Origin: JAIBAJ01 sp965284645
GTDB lineage: Bacteria > Bacteroidota > Bacteroidia > JAIBAJ01
NCBI GenBank assembly: GCA_965284645.1
Contig: OZ260106.1
Location: 1,364,001-1,428,000 of the forward strand
Direction of reading: 5' to 3'
Length of the DNA: 64,000 bases
The notes beneath the pieces were generated by a model that worked only from the letters and a program-made list of their open reading frames with translations, did no database searches and was not told the DNA's origin. The position numbers and the translations under genes are program-made. Positions 52,933 to 61,482 of the stretch are shown here, in pieces; within the stretch, counting starts at the first letter, position 1; each line of letters begins with the position of its first letter.

Positions 52933-54009
52933 TTGTTAATCCAAAATCGAAATCTCTTGGAAAATATTCTAATTGACAATGTAAAACCCTACACAAAAAT
53001 TACCTATTTAATTGGTGCTGGAGCAAGTGCAAAGGCTCTGCCTTTAGTAAAGGATAGTGATAAAGTTGAAATTATTGATGGAGTTTCTAAAATTATAAAA
53101 GGGGGAAATTATGGTATAACAAAGGAGCTGATTAATTTAAGAGAAATTCTTGATATTGCTGGTTCTAATGCAGAAAAACTCAAATCTGATTTTGAACAAA
53201 TTAAAAAGCTTGGAGAAGAAGCTTCGAATTTTGCTACAATTGACACCTATTTTAGATATTTACTAACCAAAAAAGATGGCGAGAGTAGGGCTATAGTTCG
53301 TAAAAAAAATTTCGAAAAATATTTCTTAATTCGTCAATTTTCGAAAAGATTGGGTGAAGATGATATTCCTCAAGATAATAGATATAGAAATTTTTTGGCA
53401 TCAATCATAGATATTAAAACAAAGAAGATTCCTGAAAATGTAAAAATTTTATCTTGGAATTATGATTGTCAATTTGAGATTGCATTAGCTTATAATTTTT
53501 TCGAATTGCAAGAAGGAAAATTTCCTAGGATTTACCCTTTTCCCAAAAGTTCAGAAAGTGTGGATCAGGTTTATGATTTAATTCATTTGAATGGAGTCGC
53601 AGGGTTTTCCAACCTTACAGAATTTACTCATTTTTGTAATAATTTTAGCAGTTTTGAAGGGTTTTTATCAGAATTCCGTGATTTTGATTCAAGACGTGAT
53701 CGAAAACAGATTTCATTTTCTTTTGAAAGGGAAAATCTCTGGGAGCTAACTGGAAGGCTTCAATCAACATTATCTGAAACTACTCATTTAGTTGTAATAG
53801 GTTATAGTTTCCCTTACTTTAATAGGTTTGTTGATTCGTTGATTTTTAAATTATTAATTAAGGAACCAGGACGTTTGCAAAAAATTTATTTTCAGGATCC
53901 TTATTTAGATGGACAAAGTTTATATAATCAGTTTAATATTGATAGAGAAAAAATCGAGATAGTTCATATTAAAGAAACAGAACAATTTTATCTGCCAACA
54001 GAGTTATAA
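52933..54009 (+). CDS. SIR2-family NAD-binding protein (possible defence gene)
   Basis: This 358-residue protein has YLIGAGASAKALP (NAD-binding glycine motif, near 24-36), ILSWNYDCQFEIAL (the LNYD-type motif), DLIHLNGVAGF (the putative active-site histidine) and VVIGYSFPYFNRFVDSL near the end, as in the SIR2_2-type proteins found in several anti-phage systems. The start is a TTG eight bases after paaZ, with an AG-rich stretch upstream, and there is no methionine anywhere after the first residue, so no ATG start is possible in this frame. Base composition is clearly more AT-rich than paaZ. No partner gene is recognisable nearby, so a defence role is inference from the family. Confidence 0.75.
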   Translation: MLIQNRNLLENILIDNVKPYTKITYLIGAGASAKALPLVKDSDKVEIIDGVSKIIKGGNYGITKELINLREILDIAGSNAEKLKSDFEQIKKLGEEASNFATIDTYFRYLLTKKDGESRAIVRKKNFEKYFLIRQFSKRLGEDDIPQDNRYRNFLASIIDIKTKKIPENVKILSWNYDCQFEIALAYNFFELQEGKFPRIYPFPKSSESVDQVYDLIHLNGVAGFSNLTEFTHFCNNFSSFEGFLSEFRDFDSRRDRKQISFSFERENLWELTGRLQSTLSETTHLVVIGYSFPYFNRFVDSLIFKLLIKEPGRLQKIYFQDPYLDGQSLYNQFNIDREKIEIVHIKETEQFYLPTEL

Positions 54010-54108
54010 TGAAAGGAATATGTTTTAAGTTTTTTTCCTAAGCTATTTTTTAATTAAGTCACCATTTGAATTACAAGGAAAGCTAGGGTAATAATGATAA
54101 TTTAATGA

Positions 54109-54230
54109 GCGATTCCCTGCAGCCAGAATTAGGCCTTTGTCAAGGCGAATGGTCGGGCTATTCGTTCCTAGTCCTCGGTCTGCTCCGTACCTCCGCATCC
54201 CTGTGGGCTATCCACTGCTATCCCTACCCG
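54109..54230. repeat. R1 structured repeat, copy I (left arm decayed)
   Basis: The core and right end (GCGAATGGTCGGGC to CTATCCCTACCCG) are intact. The left hairpin arm and GGCGGGCCC end are degraded. From about 54152 it is nearly identical to copy J, and the likeness continues about 45 bp beyond the R1 end. Confidence 0.78.
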
Positions 54231-54263
54231 AAAGTGAAGTGCATGAATTAACCATTCCCCTTT

Positions 54264-54674
54264 AACCCAAATTAATCAATAGGAGGATTTATTAATCCGA
54301 ACTACTTGATTTAGTTGGGTTTACCCCGATTTGTCAGTTGTTGTCAATTTGGCCATACAAATTGATTTACAACTGGTTAATCGTTTATGCATTTCTAATG
54401 CGTAATCTGGGTTTAACCCAAATTAATCAATAGGAGGATTTATTAATCCGAACTACTTGATTTAGTTGGGTTTACCCCGATTTAGCAGTTGTTATCAATT
54501 TGGCCATACAAATTGATTTACAACAGGTTAATCGTTTAAGCATTTCTAATGCGTAATCTGGGTTTACCCCTCCCGAAGAAATTTCGGGATAGCAGTTGTT
54601 ATCAATTTGGCCATACAAATTGATTTACAACTGGTTAATCGTTTATGCATTTCTAATGCGTAATCTGGGTTAAA
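54264..54674. repeat. R2 tandem array: two full units and one truncated unit
   Basis: Unit 1 (54264-54414) and unit 2 (54415-54565) are each 151 bp and nearly identical, head to tail, starting AACCCAAATTAATC and ending AATCTGGGTTT. Unit 3 (54566-54674) lacks the first arm and instead starts with the TCCCGAAGAAATTTCGGGA hairpin also seen in copy b. With copy I this fills most of the 818-bp gap, leaving only the ATPase control region. Confidence 0.9.
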
Positions 54675-54700
54675 CAATAACCCCCTTTGCCAATTTATTT

Positions 54701-54799
54701 AATATTTAGCCGCTTAAGTGTCCAAAAAATATAATAATTGGCTGTCATAATATCCAAAAACATTAATATTTGGCCGTTTGAATTAATTTTATACCTTCG
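54701..54799 (+). promoter_or_regulatory. 32-bp iterons overlapping the ATPase promoter
   Basis: Three imperfect copies of AATATTTGGCCG... start at 54701, 54733 and 54765, exactly 32 bp apart, two with a TCCAAAAA box. The third contains the TTTG (54769-54772) that, 19 bases before TACCTTCG (54792-54799), makes the promoter. A protein bound across the units would cover the promoter, suggesting autoregulation. Confidence 0.65.
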
Positions 54800-54827
54800 C
54801 ACTGTCAAATTACTCATTCTTATAAAA

Positions 54828-55946
54828 ATGAAGGTTGAAAGAGTTTTGAAGAACGTTTTGAAAGAACAATTTAATACGGGTAAAGCTATTGTTCTTATTG
54901 GTCCACGACAAGTTGGCAAATCAACTTTGATAAAGGATATTGTAAGTAATATGGATTTTCTGTTTCTTGATGGCGATGATTTTTCAGTGCAACAACAATT
55001 AGCTGAACCCAATACAAGCCAATTGAAAAGAATAATTGGTGAAAAGAAAATTGTCTTTATTGATGAAGCTCAGCGAATTAAGAACATTGGACTAACAGCA
55101 AAAATTATTATTGATCAATTTGCCGATGTTCAGTTAATACTGAGTGGTTCCTCCGCATTTGAATTGAACAATGAAATTAATGAACCCTTAACAGGAAGAA
55201 AATGGGAATACAATATGTATCCAATTTCGTTTCAAGAACTTGAAAACACAATCGGTTTTTCTGAATTTAGCAAACAATTGGAGCAGCGAATCATCTATGG
55301 CATGTATCCAGATACACTTAACCACATTGGAAAGGAAAAGGAAGTGTTGGAAAACCTCATTAATAGTTATTTATACAAAGATATTCTGATTCTGTCGGGT
55401 ATAAAAAAGGCGGATATTTTACAAAAACTTACCCAAGCATTGGCCCTGCAAATAGGTAATGAGGTTTCGTACAATGAACTTTCACAACTTATAGGAGCCA
55501 ATAAGGAAACTGTAAGTAATTATATTGATTTATTGGAGAAAGCTTATGTATTATTTAAGGTATATCCGTTTAGTAGAAATGTAAGAAATGAAATTAAGGC
55601 AAACAGAAAAATCTATTTTTATGATACAGGTTTGCGAAATGCATTAATTTCTAACTTTAATTCATTGGATATTAGGCAAGATAAAGGTGCTTTATGGGAG
55701 AATTTTTTGATTAGTGAAAGAATAAAATACCTCAAATACCATAAACTGTATGCTAAAACCTATTTTTGGCGAACAGCACAACAGCAGGAAATAGACTGGA
55801 TAGAGGAAATCAATGGTAAAATTACAGCGTATGAATTTAAATGGAAATCCAAGAAAAAGGTAAAATTCCCGCAAAAATTTATAGACGCCTATCAGCCAGA
55901 GCTTAAGGTTGTTGATTCGGAAAATTACTTTGAATTTATTGGATGA
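54828..55946 (+). CDS. AAA ATPase with DUF4143 domain
   Basis: This 372-residue protein begins MKVERVLKNVLKEQF, with the Walker A motif GPRQVGKSTLI, Walker B VFIDEAQRI, and LILSGSSAFELN. The C-terminal half carries SYNELSQLIGANKETVSNYIDLLEKAYVLF (winged-helix-like) and the DUF4143 end WENFLISERIKYLKYH...FWRTAQQQEIDWIEE, which resembles a restriction-endonuclease-like fold with an acidic residue. The biological role of the family is not known. The ATG at 54828 is used because the promoter lies between it and an upstream TTG. It is AT-rich and enclosed by repeats. Confidence 0.85.
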   Translation: MKVERVLKNVLKEQFNTGKAIVLIGPRQVGKSTLIKDIVSNMDFLFLDGDDFSVQQQLAEPNTSQLKRIIGEKKIVFIDEAQRIKNIGLTAKIIIDQFADVQLILSGSSAFELNNEINEPLTGRKWEYNMYPISFQELENTIGFSEFSKQLEQRIIYGMYPDTLNHIGKEKEVLENLINSYLYKDILILSGIKKADILQKLTQALALQIGNEVSYNELSQLIGANKETVSNYIDLLEKAYVLFKVYPFSRNVRNEIKANRKIYFYDTGLRNALISNFNSLDIRQDKGALWENFLISERIKYLKYHKLYAKTYFWRTAQQQEIDWIEEINGKITAYEFKWKSKKKVKFPQKFIDAYQPELKVVDSENYFEFIG

Positions 55947-56068
55947 TAGTTATACCAATTTTAATTTATTATTGGTCCAAAGGCAATTTATAAATTTACC
56001 CTAAAAGTGCTTGTGAATCGAAGTGTACAATTGACAAAGGAGCAGGAATGTTGGGGTTATGATTATTT

Positions 56069-56205
56069 GGCGGGTCCCAGCCGCAATCCATTTCGTGCAT
56101 AGTTTAAACTGTAGCCAAGGCGGCTGGTCGGGCTATTCGTTCCTAGTCCTCGGTCTGCTCCGTGCCTACGCATCCCTGTGGGCTATCCACTGCTATCCCT
56201 ACCCG
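56069..56205. repeat. R1 structured repeat, copy J
   Basis: Arms CCAGCCGC (56077-56084) and GCGGCTGG (56120-56127) pair perfectly. From about 56127 through 56250 it is nearly identical to copy I and its flank. Confidence 0.85.
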
Positions 56206-56237
56206 AAAGTGAAGTGCATGAATTAACCTTTCCCCTT

Positions 56238-56297
56238 TAACTCAAATAAATCAAGTAGTTCGGATTAATAAATCCTCCTATTGATTAATTTGGGTTA
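56238..56297. repeat. R2 repeat, partial copy g (inverted)
   Basis: CTCAAATAAATCAAGTAG to ATTAATTTGGGTT is one R2 arm, in the opposite orientation to the array at 54264. With copy J it fills the gap 55947-56311. Confidence 0.75.
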
Positions 56298-56311
56298 AAA
56301 AATAGATTGGT

Positions 56312-57382
56312 TTAGTTTTTAGGAGCACTTTGGAAAGCTACTGGTACAGAGCCATCTAGCGCCTTCAGGAAGGCAACAATGTTTTCCTTTTCAGAATCAT
56401 TGAGGGTGTAGTTCAATTGCACCTTGGCCATAATTTCCACGGCTTTATCCAAATCCTTTACACTGCCATCATGGAAATACGGAGCAGTTTGGCCTACATT
56501 GCGCAAGGCTGGTACTTTGAACATAAATTTATCGCTTTCGGCTTTAGTCACTTCAAATCTTCCTTCGTCGTGTTTTTCTGATTTTGTTTCTTCCCAATAG
56601 GGTTTATGAACTCCAAATTTTTGGAAAGAATTACCTCCAAGCAAGGCTCCATTGTGACAAGTAGCACAGCCCACGGTAGCAAAAGCCAACATACCTCTTT
56701 TTTCTTGTACGGTAAGAGCGGTGCTGTCGCCTTTCAAATATTTATCTACTGCCGAAGGGGTAAGCAATTGGCGCTCGAATGCCGCAATAGCTTTCCGGAT
56801 ATTCGGGTAGGTGATAGGATTAGCTTCGCCAGGAAAGGCTTCGGCAAACAATGCTTTGTAGTTTGCTTCTTTGGAAAGTTTATCGCATAATGCTTTTTCG
56901 CTTGGAATTGCCATTTCGCCCGGGTTTAAGATTGGCATACCGGCTTGTTCTTCTACGTCTTTAGCACGGCCATCCCAGAATTGGAATTTATGTAAAGCGG
57001 CATTCAAAACACTAGGCGAGTTGCGACCTCCCAACTGTCCTTTATCGCCGGCAGAGAAGGGTGTAACATCGGCTCCACCTTTGGCCAGATTATGGCATGA
57101 ATTGCAACTGATAGTGTTATTGCCACTCAATTTGGTATCATAATAAAGGGCATGGCCGAGTTTGATTTTTGCAGCTGAAGAAGGGTTTTCCGGATTTTCA
57201 GCAGATTCAGGTAAGGCTTCGAAAAGGTCGATTTTGTCTTTTAGGGCCAAATCGTATCTACGGCTTTCCTGAAGATCGCGTGCTGCTTGTTCTTGTTTGG
57301 GGTCGGGAGAAGAACAGGAAATGAGCAGGAGTCCTGGAATAGACCAGGTGAGAAAATGTTGGAGGAATTTGTTAGTAATCAT
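56312..57382 (-). CDS. Di-haem cytochrome-c peroxidase family lipoprotein
   Basis: This 356-residue protein has a lipoprotein signal (LLLISCSSPD, Cys 23) and two c-type haem sites, CNSCH (93-97) and CATCH (239-243), in the usual MauG/CcpA arrangement. GHALYYDTKLSGNNTISC and APYFHDGSVKDLDKAVEIM support the family. It reduces hydrogen peroxide with electrons from cytochrome c in the periplasm. The ATG at 57382 lies 21 bases behind the TACCTTTG -7 box on this strand, so the upstream TTG is rejected. Confidence 0.9.
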   Translation of the reverse strand: MITNKFLQHFLTWSIPGLLLISCSSPDPKQEQAARDLQESRRYDLALKDKIDLFEALPESAENPENPSSAAKIKLGHALYYDTKLSGNNTISCNSCHNLAKGGADVTPFSAGDKGQLGGRNSPSVLNAALHKFQFWDGRAKDVEEQAGMPILNPGEMAIPSEKALCDKLSKEANYKALFAEAFPGEANPITYPNIRKAIAAFERQLLTPSAVDKYLKGDSTALTVQEKRGMLAFATVGCATCHNGALLGGNSFQKFGVHKPYWEETKSEKHDEGRFEVTKAESDKFMFKVPALRNVGQTAPYFHDGSVKDLDKAVEIMAKVQLNYTLNDSEKENIVAFLKALDGSVPVAFQSAPKN

Positions 57383-57403
57383 GGTTAGGATTTTTGTTGT
57401 AGG

Positions 57404-57447
57404 CAAAGGTAAACAGCCATTTTTAAGTGCTTACATCTTAAAAATGG
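57404..57447 (-). promoter_or_regulatory. Peroxidase promoter with perfect palindrome
   Basis: TACCTTTG (minus strand, 57404-57411) is the -7 box. Just upstream, CCATTTTTAAG (57417-57427) and CTTAAAAATGG (57437-57447) are perfect 11-base inverted arms with nine bases between, covering the -33 region. It may be an operator. Confidence 0.55.
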
Positions 57448-57486
57448 AACATTTTTTTGTTAAAAACAAGGCAGGAAAGCGTGGGT

Positions 57487-58098
57487 TTAGGCCGTTGTTT
57501 CCGGTTCTTTTTCCTTCTTTAGTAATTCAGAAACAATAAAAATACCCATTCCAACCGTAATGGCTGCATCAGCAATATTGAAAACGGGTTCAAAGAATTC
57601 AAATTCCTTACCTCCGATAAATGGAAGCCAAGTTGGAAATGTGATTTGGAAAAGGGGAAACCAAAGCATATCCACTACTTGTCCATACATCCAATCCGCA
57701 TAACCTCCACCTTCGGGTAGAAATGTAGCCACTTGTCCATAGCTATCGGAAAATAATTTGCCATAGAAGACACTGTCCAAAATATTGCCAACCGCTCCGG
57801 CCAAAACAAGAGAGAACCCGATAAGTACTCCTTTGGGTTCTTTGTTATCATAGAAGTATTTAAGCAGGTAAAATATACCGCCTACGGCAATAATTCGAAA
57901 GAGGGATAGTGCTAGTTTGCCCCAAGATCCGCCGAGTTCCATGCCAAAAGCCATTCCGTTGTTTTCAGTAAAATGCAGGATAAACCAATTGCCGAAAACA
58001 TGGATTTCTTGGCCTAGAAACATATTGGATTTGATCCAAATTTTAAAGGCTTGGTCGATTGCAATCACAATCAGGGATAAAAGGACATACTTTTTCAA
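57487..58098 (-). CDS. lspA: Lipoprotein signal peptidase
   Basis: This protein of 203 residues has four membrane helices and the catalytic aspartates in GAVGNILDSVFYG and VFNIADAAITVG, with FTENNGMAFGM and VVDMLWFPLFQ, as is usual in Bacteroidota. It cleaves signal peptides of lipoproteins such as those encoded at 23739, 49467 and 56312. The start is uncertain: I chose the TTG at 58098 (MKKYVLLSLIVIAIDQ), since no ATG is in frame and a TTTTG box lies just upstream; the frame is open further to a TTG at 58170. Confidence 0.88.
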   Translation of the reverse strand: MKKYVLLSLIVIAIDQAFKIWIKSNMFLGQEIHVFGNWFILHFTENNGMAFGMELGGSWGKLALSLFRIIAVGGIFYLLKYFYDNKEPKGVLIGFSLVLAGAVGNILDSVFYGKLFSDSYGQVATFLPEGGGYADWMYGQVVDMLWFPLFQITFPTWLPFIGGKEFEFFEPVFNIADAAITVGMGIFIVSELLKKEKEPETTA

Positions 58099-58254
58099 AA
58101 CTATATTTTTCGGACTGCAAAAGAAAGGATAGTTGAGCAATAATTTCTCATTCTTGGAAGATTTTCTCAAGGCTGATGGTAGGTCAAAATGTGTTTGTCA
58201 AGTTTCCAAACAAATTTTATCAAAAAATAAAGTCAATTCTTTTTTTCAAAAAAC

Positions 58255-58285
58255 TTGCTTTACCTACGTTTTACCTTACTTTTGC
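58255..58285 (+). promoter_or_regulatory. Promoter of pyrG
   Basis: TTG (near 58255), about 20 bases, TACTTTTG (58278-58285), 23 bases before the ATG at 58309. Confidence 0.6.
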
Positions 58286-58308
58286 CTACTGAATTACCAT
58301 TCAGTTTC

Positions 58309-59910
58309 ATGCCCAACTCAACCAAATACATCTTCGTTACGGGAGGTGTCAGCTCCTCTCTTGGAAAAGGTATAATCTCCGCTTCTCTAGCGAAATTATT
58401 GCAAGCCCGTGGCTATCGGGTTACCATCCAAAAATTTGATCCCTATATCAATGTGGATCCAGGTACTATGAACCCATACGAGCATGGCGAATGCTATGTG
58501 ACCAATGATGGGGCGGAAACAGACTTGGATTTAGGGCATTATGAACGATTCCTGAATGTCCCAACTTCACAGGCCAACAATGTTACTACCGGTAGGATTT
58601 ACCAAACAGTAATAAATAAAGAGCGGGAAGGGGCATATTTAGGAAAAACTGTTCAAGTAATACCCCACATCACGGACGAGATAAAGCGAAGAATGAAATT
58701 ATTGGGTGAAACCGAGGATTTCGATTTTGTTATCACTGAATTAGGCGGAACGGTTGGGGATATTGAGAGTTTGCCATATATCGAAAGTGTCCGTCAATTA
58801 AAATGGGAAATGGGCAACAATTGTTTGGTTATCCATTTGACCTTGGTTCCCTATTTAAGTGCCGCAGGTGAATTAAAAACCAAACCAACCCAGCACTCTG
58901 TGAAGATGTTGTTGGAATATGGTGTTCAGCCTGATATTTTGGTTTGTCGTACCGAGAAGCCATTGTCATCGGATTTAAGAAGGAAAATTGCACTTTTTTG
59001 CAACGTAAATACCAATGCTGTAATCGAGTCAATTGATGCGGATAGTATTTATGATGTGCCCATTTTGATGATGAAAGAACAACTAGACAAAGTAGTACTT
59101 TCTAAGTTTAAAATGGCCTTGAAACAGGAGCCCGATTTGACTTATTGGAAAAGCTTTTTAGGAAAGTTAAAACATCCAATTCATGAAGTGGACATAGCCG
59201 TGGTTGGAAAGTATATTGAATTAAAGGATGCCTATAAATCTATTGCTGAATCCTTTATTCATGCCGGGGTGGCCAATGAAACCAAGGTTAATGTGCATTG
59301 GATTCATTCGGAAGGCATTTCGCCAGAAAATGTAGCGGAGAAATTAGGAAAATACAAAGGTATTTTGGTTGCACCGGGTTTTGGTGATCGTGGAATAGAA
59401 GGGAAAATTGAGGCGGTGAAATATGCCCGAGAAAACAAGGTTCCATTTTTTGGAATATGCTTAGGGATGCAATGTGCCGTAATTGAGTTTGCTCGAAATG
59501 TAATAGGTTTAAAGGATGCTCATAGCAGCGAAATGAGTAAAACCACCAAGAATCCGGTTATTGATTTAATGGAAGGTCAGAAGAAAGTGACAGCCAAAGG
59601 TGGCACGATGCGTTTGGGCGAATATTCTTGCAATTTAAAGAAAAGCACCAAGGCCTATTCGGTTTATGGTAAGGCCAGTATCAAAGAAAGACATCGTCAT
59701 CGCTACGAGTTCAACAATAAATACTTGGATAAATTTGAAGCTGCAGGAATGCTTGCCAGTGGATTAAATCCGGATGGTAATTTGGTTGAAATTGTGGAGG
59801 TGAAAGACCATCCTTGGTTTATTGGCGTGCAATTCCATCCAGAACTAAAAAGTACAGTTGAAAATCCACATCCTTTGTTTGTGAAATTTGTAAAGGCTGC
59901 GGTAGGGTAA
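58309..59910 (+). CDS. pyrG: CTP synthase
   Basis: This 533-residue protein starts KYIFVTGGVSSSLGKGIISASLAKLL, and has the synthetase-domain motifs KFDPYINVDPGTMNPYEHGE and ITELGGTVGDIES. Its C-terminal glutamine amidotransferase domain has C384 in FFGICLGMQ and the His/Glu in VQFHPEL. It makes CTP from UTP with ammonia from glutamine. The stop touches the stop of the convergent cargo gene with no room for a terminator. Confidence 0.97.
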   Translation: MPNSTKYIFVTGGVSSSLGKGIISASLAKLLQARGYRVTIQKFDPYINVDPGTMNPYEHGECYVTNDGAETDLDLGHYERFLNVPTSQANNVTTGRIYQTVINKEREGAYLGKTVQVIPHITDEIKRRMKLLGETEDFDFVITELGGTVGDIESLPYIESVRQLKWEMGNNCLVIHLTLVPYLSAAGELKTKPTQHSVKMLLEYGVQPDILVCRTEKPLSSDLRRKIALFCNVNTNAVIESIDADSIYDVPILMMKEQLDKVVLSKFKMALKQEPDLTYWKSFLGKLKHPIHEVDIAVVGKYIELKDAYKSIAESFIHAGVANETKVNVHWIHSEGISPENVAEKLGKYKGILVAPGFGDRGIEGKIEAVKYARENKVPFFGICLGMQCAVIEFARNVIGLKDAHSSEMSKTTKNPVIDLMEGQKKVTAKGGTMRLGEYSCNLKKSTKAYSVYGKASIKERHRHRYEFNNKYLDKFEAAGMLASGLNPDGNLVEIVEVKDHPWFIGVQFHPELKSTVENPHPLFVKFVKAAVG

Positions 59911-61482
59911 TTATTTTACCGAAAATCCTTTTCTCAACGAACTTTGTCCATCTGATAAAACAATCCAATAGAACCCTGCATTCAGTTTTTCAGAGAAGTT
60001 TAAGGTTTTGTTTTTACCCTCTATTTTATTGGAAATAACCAATTCGCCTAGGGTATTAAAAATTTTCACTGAGTTGAAATTTTGATAGGCCTCTGGCAAT
60101 TGAATTTGAAAATCTCCCGCATTTGGATTTGGATAAAGATTCCATTCGAGGATTTCACTGCCATACTGAACCGTTGTAAATAAACTGGTTGTATCTAAAA
60201 GTTCATTGTCGACCGTAAAGGAGCATATATCAATAGCTCCGGTCTCATAGAAGTCGACACAGAAATTTTGTTGAACAATAGAATCGCTTGATTGTGTAAT
60301 TATTGGGAAACGGAAACCAGTTTGTGGTAGGCCTGATACAACTACGTGGATAGTATATTGTCCATCAGGTAAATTGTCGAATTTATATTGATAAAGGTGA
60401 GAATTGAAGTTGGTGAGTTTTGCTTGCACTGAATTTTGGTAGACCGAATCTTTTTCAACTACGATATCAATGAGTGGAACGGGGTCTCCCGAATCTTCAG
60501 TTTTGGATAAGAAATTATATATATAGAGAAACCCTTCAATACTACCTCCAGATGCGGCTGGTATGGATTTTATCATTTCAATTTCTTGATAGTGAAAATT
60601 ACAGCCACTAACAATTTCGATAGTATCAGCTTCAGTCCAATTGTAAACATTGCCACAATAAGAAGGAGAATAGTTTATTCCGTTGATAATAGCTGTATCA
60701 TACTTGGCTAAAAGCATGTATTTGCCAGGTTGGATGGAGTCAAAGTAGTAGTACGTGTCGTTTCCAGTTCCAGTAAAGGCCAAACTATCGATGGTAGTCC
60801 AAACCGTGCTAGTAGGACTTATTTGGATCAGGGAAAGCCATAAGGTATCGTTATCCGTTAATGGGGCATAGTTGCTTTCATCCATAATATAGCCGCTGAT
60901 ATAGCCCATTTCTTCCACGTAGAGGTAGGCTGGATGTTCGTTTAGATGATTGGTAAGGCTACAGCCATTTGCATCTTGAATTGTAAAGGTGTAATCGACA
61001 CCAGGTTGAGGAAGAACTACAAATTCTGTATCATTTACAAATTGGATGGAATCTGCAGGATGGCTAAAGAAGAAGGAATAAGGTAAGGTTCCGCCATAGC
61101 CTTGGAAGCGAAGATTAGCATTGTCGCCATTGCAAATACTACCCATCCAATCGATGTGCATGGAAAGGAAATCTGGTTCAAGGATAGTAATGGTATCCGT
61201 ATCAGAGTTCATTTGGCTATCGAAGGCAATCATAACATAGCTGCCACCAGAAAGGCCTGAAACAGGAAATGAAGAAATGGTTGTCTCGTCTGCACCATTG
61301 TTCCATACTTTTTTGAAGGTATAAGGTTGGAAACCACCTACCACTGAAACGGTGTCAATGTGGCCATCCATAGCACCGTTGCAGCTGAGGTCTAGTTGGG
61401 AGTATGTTGCATTAAACGGGACTGCATTGGAATCAAACAGACAAGCTAAAAGGCTGAAAGTGAGGAAGATAAGTTTTTTCAT
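59911..61482 (-). CDS. T9SS cargo protein with one SprB-like repeat
   Basis: This 523-residue protein has a signal peptide, one SprB-like repeat (LSCNGAMDGHIDTVSVVGGFQPYTF, without the inner cysteine pair), beta-rich domains, and the matching pair QVS-like/VPLIDIVVEKDSVYQNS also seen in the gene at 61479. It ends with a type A T9SS sorting domain (LYPNPNAGDFQIQLPEAYQN to FSVK). It overlaps the stop of the frameshifted gene by four bases and is a likely operon partner and paralogue. Its substrate is unknown. Confidence 0.83.
   Translation of the reverse strand: MKKLIFLTFSLLACLFDSNAVPFNATYSQLDLSCNGAMDGHIDTVSVVGGFQPYTFKKVWNNGADETTISSFPVSGLSGGSYVMIAFDSQMNSDTDTITILEPDFLSMHIDWMGSICNGDNANLRFQGYGGTLPYSFFFSHPADSIQFVNDTEFVVLPQPGVDYTFTIQDANGCSLTNHLNEHPAYLYVEEMGYISGYIMDESNYAPLTDNDTLWLSLIQISPTSTVWTTIDSLAFTGTGNDTYYYFDSIQPGKYMLLAKYDTAIINGINYSPSYCGNVYNWTEADTIEIVSGCNFHYQEIEMIKSIPAASGGSIEGFLYIYNFLSKTEDSGDPVPLIDIVVEKDSVYQNSVQAKLTNFNSHLYQYKFDNLPDGQYTIHVVVSGLPQTGFRFPIITQSSDSIVQQNFCVDFYETGAIDICSFTVDNELLDTTSLFTTVQYGSEILEWNLYPNPNAGDFQIQLPEAYQNFNSVKIFNTLGELVISNKIEGKNKTLNFSEKLNAGFYWIVLSDGQSSLRKGFSVK

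Noticed and set aside
54264..54674. Tandem repeats read as a CRISPR array
   Set aside because: The units are 151 bp, directly adjacent, without short repeats and unique spacers, and no cas gene is nearby.
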